Origin: Tetradesmus obliquus
Lineage: Eukaryota; Chlorophyta; Chlorophyceae; Sphaeropleales; Scenedesmaceae
Direction of reading: 5' to 3'
DNA: 64,000 nucleotides
Assembly: GCA_030272155.1 (NCBI GenBank)
Contig: CP126206.1
Span: 2,046,001 to 2,110,000, forward strand
Shown here: piece after piece, positions 25,336-35,290 of the stretch
How positions within the stretch are numbered: position 1 is the stretch's first letter
How the letters are laid out: every line of letters begins with the position of its first letter
The notes under the pieces: model-generated
The model's input: the letters and a program-made list of their open reading frames with translations, nothing else
What the model was told of the DNA's origin: nothing
Databases searched by the model: none
Translations under genes and position numbers: made by a program

Positions 25336-26678
25336 CATGCTGCCCAGCAGGCGGTTGCTGGTGCTGCTGCTCCCTGCATGCAGTGCCGCAACGCAAGCTT
25401 GATTTTTCAAACTTTTTGGAACAACAAAAGAAGGAGCTGTAAGGAGCTCCTGCAGCTGCGCAGCTGCTTGCACTGCATCCCAGCAGCAGCAGGCACGTGC
25501 CTTGCCGCTGTTTGGCGGGGCACTCTTCTCAACAGCTGGTTTTTTGCACTCACAATGCTGAAAAGTGCTTTTCTGCTGCTGCTGCTGCTGCAGCCAAGTT
25601 TGACAGCCAGGCTGGCCACTTCTGGGACCTGTTCTACAAGCGCAACGCTGACAAGTTCTTCAAGGACAGGCACTACTTCGACAAGGAGTGGCCGCAGCTG
25701 CTGCAGGGCCCGCTGACAGTGCTGGAGGTGTGTGTTTGTTAAGTTACTGTGTTGTTACTTGTTTGCTGTTGTTTAGCGACAATTGGTTGTGGGCAAGGAC
25801 AGGCACTACTTTGACAAGGAGTGGCCGCAGCTGCTACAGGGCCCGCTGACTGTGCTGGAGGTGTGTAATGTAACATGCCAACTTAATGAGTAACAGTGTA
25901 ACGTAACAATGTGGCAAGATGTTGTGATGGTCATAAATAAGGACCGGCACTACTTTGACAAGGAATGGCCGCAGCTGCTGCACGGCCCGCTGACTGTGCT
26001 GGAGGTGTGTAACTGTGACATGTTATACCTCTAAAAGCAACAATGTCAAGTGACATGTAGTAAGGCATTGTGCTCGTTAAGGAAGGACCCGCACTACACT
26101 GACTGTGTAAAGCGGACATGTTTGATATAAACGCCTGTGAATGCTGACGTATACATGCAGCACCACTGACATCTCACCATCATCAGTTCACCAATTAAGC
26201 CGTAGCAGTAACCACTGACTTCTGCTGTTTTGTGCTGCGCAGGTGGGCTGTGGTGTGGACAATCTTATCTTCCTTCTGCTGGAGATGAACCAGCAGCTGC
26301 GCATTTGACCAAGGACGAAATGCCCTTTATCAATGCTTCAGGGGTATAAGCAGTGCTCACAAACACTTGTTGTGGTGTGCTGTGCAGGTGGGCTGTGGTG
26401 TGGGCAATTCTATCTTCCCCCTGCTGGAGATCAACCAGCAGCTGCGCGTGTATGCCTGCGACTTCTCTGCAACAGCAGTGCAGATTGTGCAGCAGCACCC
26501 GCAGTATGCAGGTGGGTGGGGAAGCAGCAGCACTTTGCTGGATTGTAGTCGCGGACGCAAGAATGCAGCAGCAGCAGCAGAAGCTTGGTGGGCAGTACAC
26601 GCAGTATGCCTGCGACTTCTCAGCTACTGCAGTGCAGATCGTGCAGCAGCACCTGCATTATACAGGTGGGCAAAGATA

Positions 26679-26709
<31 letters not shown>

Positions 26710-28543
26710 TCTTCAGCTTCATGGAATTGCCAGCTTGGATGTAGAAGCAAGAATGTTGCACTGGCAGCAGAGCTTGTGCAGCAATGTGGGGGTGTTTATG
26801 GCTGACATCACTGCAAACGGGCTGGTTCAGCAGCTGCCAGGGCCCTTTGTTGTCATGACATGACACGAGTGTGTCACTAACAGATTGTTATTTGTCACTT
26901 CCAGGTGGCCGCGCAGAGGCATTTGTGGCTGACATCACTGCAGACCAGCTGACACAGCAGCTGCCGGGACCCTGTGTGGACTACTGCAGCATGGTGTTTG
27001 TGCTGTCAGCGGTGACACCAGAGAAGATGCCGCAGGTGGGCTTCTCATGATGTTATGCCATATTGTACTATGTTATGCGATGTTATGTTATGTTGTGTTT
27101 TGTTGCATGTTCTGTTGTGACAGCATGTACGTGTCATGTAACTTTGCACCAGAGGCAGCTGTCAGAGCCCGCAACACACGTGAAGCGACGTTTTGCTGCT
27201 GCTCCTGCTGCCTGTTGTGCAGGCGCTGAAGAACGTTGCATCAGTGCTCAAGCCTGGCACTGGAAGGGTGCTGTTCCGGGACTATGCTGAGGGTGACCTG
27301 GCACAGACACGCTTTGAGAGCAGCAGCAGCGGTGTAAAGTTCATCCGGAAGAACTTCTACGTGCGCGGCGACGGCACCTGCTGCTACTACTACACAAAGG
27401 TAGGTCACATGATGAATGTGAAGTTCATAGCAAGGCAGCACAGTGGTGTGAAGTTCATCTGGAAAAACTCTACGTGCACGGCGACGGCACCTGCTGCTAC
27501 TACTACACGGAGGTGGGTGGTTCACTCCATAGTCTTAGGTGTGAAGTTCAGGGCACTCCCTCGAGATTGTGAAGTTCATCTGGAAGAACTTCTACGTGCG
27601 CGGCGACGGCACCTGCTGCTACTACTACACGGAGGTGGGTGGGTCGCTCGATAATGTTAGGTGTGAAGTTCATGGCACTCGCTCAAGACTGTGAAGTTCA
27701 TCCGGAAGAACTTCTACGTGGGCGGCGACGGCACCTGCTGCTACTACTACACGGAGGTGGGCAGGTGACTCGATAACATTAGGTGCGAAGTTCACGGCAC
27801 TCACTCGAGACTGTGAAGTTCATCAGGGAGAGCTTCTACGTGGGCGGCGACGGCACCTGCTGCTACTACTACACGGAGGTGGGTGGGTCACTCGATAATG
27901 TTGGGTGTGAAGTTCATGGCACTCACTCGAGATAGTGAAGTTCATCCAGAAGAACTCCTACGTGCGCGGCGACGGCACCTGCTGCTGCTACTACACGGGA
28001 GGTGGGTGGGTCGCTCGATGATGTTGGGTGTGAAGTTCATGGAACTCACTCGAGACTGTGAAGTTCATCCGGAAGAACTTCTACGTGGGCGGCGACGGCA
28101 CCTGCTGCTACTACTACACGGGAGGTGGGTGGGTCGCTCGATGATGTTAGGTGTGAAGTTCATGGCACTCACTCAAGACTGTGAAGTTCACCCGGAAGAA
28201 CTTCTACGTGCGCGGCGACGGCACCTGCTGCTACTACTACACGGGAGGTGGGTGGGTCGCTCGATGATGTTGGGTGTGAAGTTCATGGCACTCACTCAAG
28301 ACTGTGAAGTTCATCCAGAAGAACTCCTACGTGCGCGGCGACGGCACCTGCTGCTACTACTACACGGAGGTGGGTGTGTCACTCAATAATGTTCGGTGTG
28401 GAGTTCATGGCGCTTAATCGAGACCGTGAAGTTCATCCGGAAGAACTTCCCTGTGCGCAGTGATGGCACCTGCTGCTACTAGTGCGGCTTCGTGTGTGAT
28501 GTGATGCTGGTGCATGCCAGCAATATCAAACTGATACGACACT

Positions 28544-28592
<49 letters not shown>

Positions 28593-29117
28593 CCAGGAAG
28601 CACTGGCAGCACTATTTGCCAGCTGCGGCTTTGTGTGTGAGTCAATGCTGGTGCATGCCAGCACTTTCAAACTCATACGGCACTTTACTGCTGCTGCTGC
28701 TGCTGCTGCTTTTCAGGAAGCACTAGCAGCACTGTTTGCCAGCTGCGGCTTTGTGTGTGAGTCAATGCTGGTGCATGCCAGAACTGTTGAAAACAGGAAG
28801 TCAGGTGTGAAGATGCCCCGCCGCTGGATCCAGGCAATCTTCAGATATGCTCCCGGTGAAGTTCCCACCAGCCAGGCCGGGAACTCTGACTGGGAAGTAT
28901 CTGCTGCAGGGGGCGGGAGCCATGATCTACAGCAGCAGTTGGGAGCTGAGCAGCAGCAGCAGCAGAAGCGGCAGAGGGTCGTGGCTGCTGCAGCAGCAGC
29001 AGCAGCAGATCTAGGGGAGGTGCAGTGTGCTGGCAGATCCTGGCATCTGCCAGCTGGCATCGGCAGCAGCAGCAGCAGCTGTGCACATCAGCTTGCAGCT
29101 GGCCTTGACAGACTTCT

Positions 29118-29194
<77 letters not shown>

Positions 29195-30043
29195 TGCTGC
29201 TGCTAGGGCGCAGAGTGCTGCTGCTGCCGCCGTGGCTGCATGTGACATCCACGCAGCAGGAAGCACAGCTAGTACAGCAGCGGCCGCAGGGTCAATGTGT
29301 TGACTTGCTGGACAATCAAGAAGCAGCAGCTCAGCATGGTGTCTTTGTTAGTAACGATGACCCAGCAACTAGCCCCAGCAGCAGCAGCAGCAGCAGTTAC
29401 CAGGCGCAGTTTGTGCAGGGAGCTGCTGCTGGCCTTCTTGCACTGGTGGCTGTGTGGCTCGGAGCAAAGCGAGTGTACGCCTGCTTGCCCAGCAGCAGCA
29501 GCAGCAGCAGCAGCAGTGGGGCATGCTCGGGGGCTTACGAGGCAGGGTTTACTGCTGTGGTGCAGCTGAATGAGTGTTCTGTGGTGGTTGAGCGCATCCG
29601 GCCGCGCAGGTGGGTGGAGGGTAGGCCACAGCTTAGGGCTGTTGTCGTTACAGCGTGATTCACTGCAGTTTGCAGGAGCCTTCTGTACCTGTGTGCTGTC
29701 ACTGAAACAAACTAAACAGCAACTTAGAATCGTGCTTGAACCTGGTTGCTTCACAAACTTTACCTGTGACTACTGAGTAGATGAGTTGTGGAGTGAAAAT
29801 CGCTTGCTCTGTGCTGGTGCGTGCTGCAGGTGGCAGGCGTCGGAGCAGCGGCAGCAGCAGCTGCTGCAGCGGGAGCTTCTGCAGCAGGCAGCACACCCCA
29901 TCGACCTGCTGGTGGCAGCAGCAGCAGATCCAGCAACAGCAGCGCAGCCTGGGAAACTGCAAGGGGAGCTTCAGGGCTTTGTGTGTGGGCTGCTTGCGGC
30001 GTCGCAGCAGCTGCTGCTGTGGCAGCCGCAGCAGTCTGTGTGA
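24922..30043 (+). CDS. METTL2/6/8-type tRNA m3C methyltransferase with C-terminal extension
   Basis: SAM-dependent methyltransferase of the Trm140/METTL2/6/8 family, which makes 3-methylcytidine at position 32 of some tRNAs. Supported exons: 25594-25727, 26388-26511, 26905-27035, 27223-27399, 28717-29609, 29830-30043 (stop). FFKDRHYFDKEWPQ, motif I LEVGCGVGNSIFPL, ACDFSATAV, FVLSAVTPEKM, LFRDYAEGD, NFYVRGDGT, VENRK and MPRRWIQAIFRY follow the family order. The first exon is uncertain: a poly-Gln/Pro frame ending at 25438 joins in phase (FWNNKRRS then KFDSQAGHFW) with an ATG at 24922. After the core come about 200 Gln/Ser-rich residues, then GLLALVAVWLGAKRVYAC and NECSVVVERIRPRRW, which resemble a Methyltransf_16 domain; the land plant protein At2g26200 has such a tandem arrangement. 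The second domain lacks a clear GxGxG, so its activity is doubtful. Confidence 0.85.
25168..25332 (+). repeat. CAG-rich tract encoding poly-Gln with a poly-Pro centre
   Basis: Runs of CAG broken by CAT, CGA and a (CCG)6 block encode Gln runs with PPPPPP in the presumed first exon of the methyltransferase gene. The block is itself a duplicated unit (the QHQQQRKQQ pattern occurs twice). Confidence 0.9.
25780..26010 (+). repeat. Copies of methyltransferase exon 3' part with donor
   Basis: Two clear copies (ending at about 25860 and 26004) of the sequence encoding DRHYFDKEWPQLLQGPLTVLE, each followed by GTGTGTAA, lie downstream of the exon 25594-25727. A third, decayed one is near 26080-26100. 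Copies of the start of the next exon (26243-26308) and of its end (26585-26666) lie on either side of 26388-26511. Confidence 0.85.
27337..28482 (+). repeat. Ten-copy 122-bp exon-derived tandem array
   Basis: The first unit is the real 3' end of the exon 27223-27399 (KFIRKNFYVRGDGTCCYYYT and donor). Nine further units follow; the shared GACGGCACC core starts near 27371, 27484, 27606, 27728, 27850, 27972, 28094, 28218, 28340 and 28462, giving steps of 122 bp apart from 113 and 124. Nearly all copies keep a GTGGGT-type donor after ACGGAG. Units are very alike, suggesting recent expansion; the last is the most diverged. The array fills most of a 1.3-kb intron. Confidence 0.95.
28546..28716 (+). 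repeat. CTG tracts and a copied exon start before exon 28717
   Basis: A (GCT)15 run (28546-28590) leads to an acceptor and a copy of the next exon's start (about 28597-28660, EALAALFASCGFVCES). A second, shorter CTG run and the acceptor of the real exon follow. Run, acceptor and exon start were duplicated together, with an offset of about 120 bp. Confidence 0.9.
29118..29193 (+). repeat. (CAG)25 tract encoding poly-Gln
   Basis: A pure CAG run inside the long exon 28717-29609 of the methyltransferase gene, in the linker between the two methyltransferase-like domains. Likely length-variable. Confidence 0.95.
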
Positions 30044-31000
30044 GCTGGCCGCTGGCGACTGTAAGCTGCATGGACAGCTGTGCCTGAGCAGAAAGTTTCA
30101 CTTGGTAATGCAATTTATGTTGTCATGATGCTGCTTCTGGCTCGTGCAGCAAGCGCCACGTCTCGTCAGCTGCTGTACACTTGCACACAGGCAGCTGGTT
30201 GGCATCCTGCAAGTACAACTGGGTCCAGGGTCTGGCAGTCAAGCCGTGCACCAGCTGCAGCTGAAACCAGTGACTTGTGAATCTTGACTCTCATGCGTTG
30301 CATGCACGCGAGGCTTTCCCTCGCCTGCTGCAGACGACTTGTGCCGGTGAGCTGTCTGACGGACACCTGACTGTCATTGCCAGCAAGTTTTGGCGGGCCT
30401 GTACCTCAAGCGTTACAGACACCTTGCCGTGCGGCAACGTTTGTTCTCATTGCAACACCAAGCGTCAAGAGCTTTCTGCTCACCCCAACAAACAACCCTG
30501 GTGAAACACCTGCTGTACCATTCCCTGGCTGCCCTTGCTTGCTGTGTCTGCTTGATAATCATCTTTCAGCCAGTATCTTACTGATTTACGTTGACGTTGA
30601 CCCAGTAGCCAAGCAGCTGGCGTTCCGAGTCCTTGCTCCTGCTGCTCTCCAAATCGGTGAGTGCCTCCTGTTCAGCGGCCAACGTGCTTTTAGTTCGAAC
30701 AGTATCAGTTGCATGCGTATCGGACTGTGACGGCTACATGATCAGGCATCAAGCTCAAATGGAAAGGCTGGTCTTTCAGTTGCACACGAAACGGCAAATG
30801 CCGCTATCACCCGTTGAATAGCCCAGGTTTGGTGATGTTCAGCAGCTTCAGAATCTACTGTATGATGCAGCGGCACTCAGCATGCCTCAGTCAACCAGAC
30901 GCCATCGTGTCAGCTGCTGCTCCGACACGTCTGTGTTTGCACGCGACGACGTGAGGCATCAACAGCGTCACTCATTTTCGTTACATGCTCATAGGTGAAC
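30044..31000. other. Intergenic stretch after the methyltransferase gene
   Basis: No gene recognised. A TGTAA at 30060-30064 lies just after the methyltransferase stop. A 64-codon frame without ATG at 30390-30584 ends in a hydrophobic stretch, but nothing else supports it. Confidence 0.4.
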
Positions 31001-31997
31001 ATGGCGCAGCTGCTGTCAAGGCGTGACATGGCGCTGCTGAGGCAGGCAGGCTGCAGGGCTGCCAGCAGCAACCGTTCCTGCAAGCTGGCTGTCACGGCCT
31101 TCAAAAACGGCAGCGAGCACGAGTCCAGGAGGAGGGTCAAACCTCAGTCAAAGGAGCTCAAGGCCGGGTCAACGGAGCAGGTGGAGGCCAAGGAGCAGGG
31201 TGCTGACCAGGCCAAGGTGCAGTTCCAGCTGCCCCACCATGTGGAGTGGGGCCAGGATGTGTGCCTGGTGGGAGAGGCAGGTGCGCTGCAATTTGATTAG
31301 CAACAGTTGTTAATGGAAACGGAAATATATAATAATTTGCATCTAGTAATGCTTGCGCTTGCGTGTGCTGTTGTGGCTTGGTGCGCAGCAGGCGCGAGTG
31401 CGCAAGCATGCTGCAGCAGCAGTAGCAACAGCTGGCTGCGCAGCCGGCGCAAACTTAACATCGGTTCATCATATATTTGTCTTATGTTGTTTCTGTTGCT
31501 GCTGCAGATGAGCTGGGGGCGTGGGATGTGGGCAAGTGCATCCCCATGGCCTGGCACGACGGCGATGTGTGGACCGCTGAGGCACAGCTGCCAGCGGGGT
31601 GAGTTTGTTCGTCTCAAGATGTGCTGTACTGTGTCTATCATGACTGCAGCCTGCACACAGCATGTTCGCTTTGACAGGTGCTGTGCTGTGTCTGTATTGA
31701 CTGGCTGCGGTCGGCGAGCTGAGTTTGCAGATCCTGCTGCGCGCTAGCCTGGCAGCAGCTGTCCTGCAAGGCACACCACTGCGCCAACAGAAAATTGAAT
31801 AGCAAGGCATGCAAGTGGCAGCAGTGGCATGACTCAGTTGCTGTGTGCAGAGAGGCTGGGCTGCCTCAGGGGTGCCAGCAGCAGCAGCAGCAGCACACAT
31901 CATCATGATTCGTGCCGCTACTTCTGCCGATGCTGATGCGTAGCGGTCAAGAGAGTGGGTGCCTGGCTGATCTGCTTTGCAGTGCTGGCGCTACCTG

Positions 31998-32036
<39 letters not shown>

Positions 32037-34534
32037 TTGTGTTGCACAGCACTCCTTGAGTACAGCTTTCTTGATACGACAGCGCCTCTGACATTGCTGT
32101 TCCACCGCTGCTGCTGCTCCTTTGTCCGCATGCAGCGCCCACTTTGAGTACAAGTATGTCGTGCGTGAGGGCGATGGCGAAGGCAAGTTTGTTGCGGAGT
32201 GGCTGCTGACATTGCTGTTGTTTGTCTGCCGCCGCTGCTGCTGCTGTTTCCTATGTCCACATGCAGCGCCCACTTCGAGTACAGAGTTGTTGTGCGCGAG
32301 GGCGATGGCGAGGGCAAGTTTGTGGCGAGTGGCTGCTGACATTGCTGTTGTTTGTCTGCCGCCGCTGCTGCTGCTGCCGCTGCTGCTGCTGCCTTCTCTT
32401 GTCTGCATGCAGTGCTCACTTTGAGTACAAGTATGTAGTGCGCGAGGGCCAGCGCGAGGGCAAGTTTTTTTTGCTTGAATGGCTTCTGACATTGCTGTTT
32501 TTTGCCGCCGCCGCTGCTGCTGTATCTTTTGTCCACACGCAGCGCCCATTTTGAGTACAAGTATGTCGTGCGTGAGGGCGATGGCGAGGGCAAGTTTGTT
32601 GCGGAGTGGCAGCCCTGCATGAACCTGGACCTGACGGCAGACAAGGGCGAGCTTACCCTGAGGGACACCTGGGAGGGCCAGCACGAGGTGCACGCAGGTG
32701 GGCACGCTGTTAGTTTGACCAAGTTTGACTGCAGGTTTGACCTCAAGTTTGACTTGATAAACAGCAGGCTGGTGACAGCCCTGCATGAATCTGGACTTGA
32801 CAGCAGACAAGGGCGAGCTGACCCTGAGGGACACCTGGAAGGGCCAGCACGAGGTGCACGCAGGTGGGCACATTGTTACTTTGACAAAGTTTGACTGCAA
32901 GTTTGACCAAGTTTGACTTGATGAACAGCCCTGCATGAACTTGGACCTGACAGCAGACAAGCGCGAGCTGACCCTGAGGGACACCTGGGAGGGCCGGCAC
33001 GAGGTGCGCGCAGGTGGGCATGCTGTTACTTTGACCAAGTGTGACTGTGTAGTTTCGCTCTACTGCTGACAAGGTTGAGTGGATGTTGTGGCGGCTGGAA
33101 CAGAAGCTGCGCTGTCAACTGCTCGCAAGCAAGTTCTGCTGCAGCCAGTGTGAGGGATGACTGGGAGGGTATACTTATATCTGTAATGTATCTGCGCGCG
33201 TTGGCATTCTCATACTGCACAGCGCACTGGTTCGGCCACTCTAAGTTGGCGGCACTGCCCTCACCATGCAACACACTGCTGATGTGTCCATCCTGCAGGA
33301 ATGCTGCCCATCCCAGTGCCCCCGCCCACCCCTGAAACAGAAACGGACCAGCAGGCTCCTGCAGCTGATGACTCAGCAGCAGCAGCACTGACACTCACGC
33401 CTGCGCCAGCAGCAGCAGCAGTGCCAGAGGCTCCAGCCGATGATCAGCAGCAGCAGCAGGTTGAGGTGCATGAGGCCGCATTTGCCACGCCTCGCATCGC
33501 AGCTGCATCAATCGAGCTGGAGCAGCCAGTGCTCACTGCAGAAGAGATTGCTGCTGCTGAGGTGGACTCGTCTGCTGCTGCTGCTGCACCTGCCGTGCTC
33601 GGCGGCAGCAGCAGCAGCAGCAAGGCTGCGATGGCTGCTCAGGTGATGGGGACTGCAGTTGAGGAAGAGATGGAGGCACACATCCGCCAGCCACACAAGG
33701 GCGCGGTGACACCATCCTGGCTGGCTGAGCAGGTGGGTTTTCATTTTTTGTGTTACAATGATGTTATATAACATCGCGATTTTTGATTTTATTATGTCAG
33801 TGGTGGGCACAGCTGTGGAGGAGGAGATGGAGGCACACATCCGCCAGCCACACAAGGGCGCAGTCACACCATCTTGGCTGGCTGAGCAGGTGGGATTGCC
33901 TTATGCGTTGTTGCACATGGTGTTCTAACATTGTTTTTTATGTTACTTAATAGGTCAGGCTGCGGATCCAGCTGCCTTTGCAGGTGGTCACAGCAGCTGC
34001 AACATAGCCAAGGACACTATTCACAACAAATGCTCCACATGCTGGCCTATACCCAACCCTCATCGCCCCCCATCCGCGGCTCTCTTGCTGACTTCTTCTC
34101 TATTTCTTGCCTGCAGTCCCCCAAGCAGATGCCACAGGCTCCTGCTGCTGCTGCTGCTAAGCCAGACGCCGCGGACCACAAGGCAAAGCCCAAGTCTGCT
34201 CATGATGCAAGCAGGGTTTGAGCCCCCAGTAACCTTTTGCTCTCTCTTTCCACACTCTGCTTTGATATGCCTGCAGTCCCCCAAGCAGATGCCGCAAGCT
34301 GAAGCAACTTCAGCTGCCGAGCCAGACTCCGCCAGTCACAAGGCCAAGCCCAAATCTGTGCACGACACAAGCAAGCCGGCTACTGGTGCTGCTGCTGCTG
34401 CTGCTGCCAAGCCCAAGGTCAGCTATGCAGACCTGCCCACCAGTGAGCTCAAGAGCCTCTGCAAGCAGCGCGGCCTGTCCATGAAGGGCCAGCGCGCAAG
34501 TCTGCTGCTGCGCCTGCAGCAGCACAAGGCCTAA
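31001..34534 (+). CDS. CBM20 starch-binding protein with C-terminal SAP domain
   Basis: Five exons: 31001-31280, 31508-31598, 32543-32697, 33299-33732, 34277-34534; 1218 bp, 405 aa, phases agree. Residues 1-45 are rich in Ser, Arg and Ala with few acids, like a plastid transit peptide. Residues 72-172 form a CBM20 carbohydrate-binding module: VQFQLPHHVEWGQDVCLVGE, ADELGAWDV, DGDVWTAEAQLPAG, HFEYKYVV, with Trp 99, 109, 115 and 146 as candidates for starch contacts. Residues 178-320 are a low-complexity Pro/Ala/Gln/Glu linker. Residues 368-404 are a SAP motif (YADLPTSELKSLCKQRG, then MKGQRASLLLRLQ), a helix-turn-helix usually seen in DNA/RNA-binding proteins. CBM20 alone suggests attachment to starch; SAP might bind plastid nucleic acid or protein. 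The joint role is unknown. Partial copies flank exons 3, 4 and 5. Confidence 0.85.
32130..32542 (+). repeat. Three copies of acceptor plus CBM20 exon start
   Basis: Units near 32137, 32266 and 32411 repeat a (CTG/CCG)-rich lead, GCATGCAG acceptor and the coding start HFEYKYVVREG...GKF of the exon at 32543. Spacing is about 130-145 bp. Confidence 0.9.
32770..33020 (+). repeat. Two copies of CBM20 exon 3' part with donor
   Basis: Copies of the sequence encoding PCMNLDLTADKGELTLRDTW end at about 32862 and 33013, each followed by GTGGGC, downstream of the exon end at 32697. Period about 155 bp. Confidence 0.9.
33805..34240 (+). repeat. Copies of exon 4 end and exon 5 start
   Basis: About 33812-33891 repeats the end of exon 4 (EEEMEAHIRQPHKGAVTPSW) with its GTGGGA donor. 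About 34110-34215 repeats the acceptor and start of exon 5 (SPKQMPQ...HKAKPKS), 160 bp before the true exon at 34277. Confidence 0.85.
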
Positions 34535-34599
34535 GATTGTGCAGCAGCAGCAGCAGGCGCAGCGGTGGCGTGCAGCAGCACCGGCAGCAGGCAGGGATA

Positions 34600-34680
34600 G
34601 CGGCAGCAGCAGCGCGGCCTGTCCATGAAGGGCCAGCGCGCAAGTCTGCTGCTGCGCCTGCAGCAGCACAAGGCCTGAGC
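34600..34680 (+). repeat. Copy of the SAP-coding end beyond the stop
   Basis: Repeats the last 60-65 coding bases (RGLSMKGQRASLLLRLQQHKA) with an in-frame-type stop, about 145 bp after the real one, so it lies in the 3' UTR or beyond. Confidence 0.9.
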
Positions 34681-34713
34681 AGTTGAACGGAGGCACAGGG
34701 GTGTGTGGTGTTA

Positions 34714-34824
34714 CAGCAGCAGCAGCTGCTGCTGCAAGCAGCGTGGCCTGTCAATGCAAGGCCAGTGCGCGCACTGGCCTTCATTGACAGGGCACGCTGC
34801 TTGCAGCAGCAGCTGCTGCTGCTG
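34714..34824. repeat. Large inverted repeat (about 55-bp arms)
   Basis: Centred between 34769 and 34770, with a perfect 20-bp core palindrome (34760-34779). The arms extend outward through SAP-exon-like sequence (GCGTGGCCTGTCAATG) into CAGCAGCTGCTG, with only one indel and one mismatch seen. It looks like a further, inverted copy of the SAP exon region. On RNA it would form a long hairpin. Confidence 0.85.
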
Positions 34825-35140
34825 CGCCTGCAGGCATACGGGGAGGACGCTTTGAGCAAGGCTGGCTGTATCGCTTGCACACTGCGGTGTTGGTGCTTAC
34901 CACTGGTAGGACCCAAGGTGATGGATGCATGTGAGGTGCAGTGGGCAGGCATATTTCCGCTGCTGGGCAGGTTGGGTGGCGGGGTGATGAGGCTTGCTGT
35001 GGTCACCACGTGCTGCGGATGCTTCGAAGCATAGGACACCTTATCGATATCTTGTGAAATTTTGATGTGCTGTTGCTGAGCTGGATGACCAGTCGCTTGG
35101 GTGCTTTAACTAAACTGGCTGTGGTGGTGGCGGTGCCAGC

Positions 35141-35290
35141 TGTGGAGCCCCGGGGGTTTGGAGCTTTGCAGGGTTTTGGAGCTCTGGGGTGAGCCCCGGG
35201 TTTTGGAGCTCACGTGGTGCCGGCTTGGGAGCCCCAGCTTTGGAGTCCCAGGGTTTGCAGCTTTGGAGCCCCAGGAAGTTTGGCTGGGGT
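35141..35290 (+). repeat. Degenerate GGAGCCCCAGGGTTT minisatellite
   Basis: Roughly nine imperfect units of 13-18 bp built on GGAGC(C/T)CC(A/G)GGGTTT follow one another. Its frames (GAP, LES, FWS) are repeat-derived and not evidence of a gene. Confidence 0.8.

Noticed and set aside
27337-28482. Regular repeats suggestive of a CRISPR array
   Set aside because: Units are 122 bp of exon-derived sequence without short repeats and unique spacers; the genome is eukaryotic.
28492-29658. A separate 388-codon gene
   Set aside because: Its first part is CTG run plus copied exon start; the rest is the fifth supported methyltransferase exon, joined in phase.
30390-30584. 64-codon frame with a hydrophobic C-terminus
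   Set aside because: No ATG and no homology seen; probably chance.
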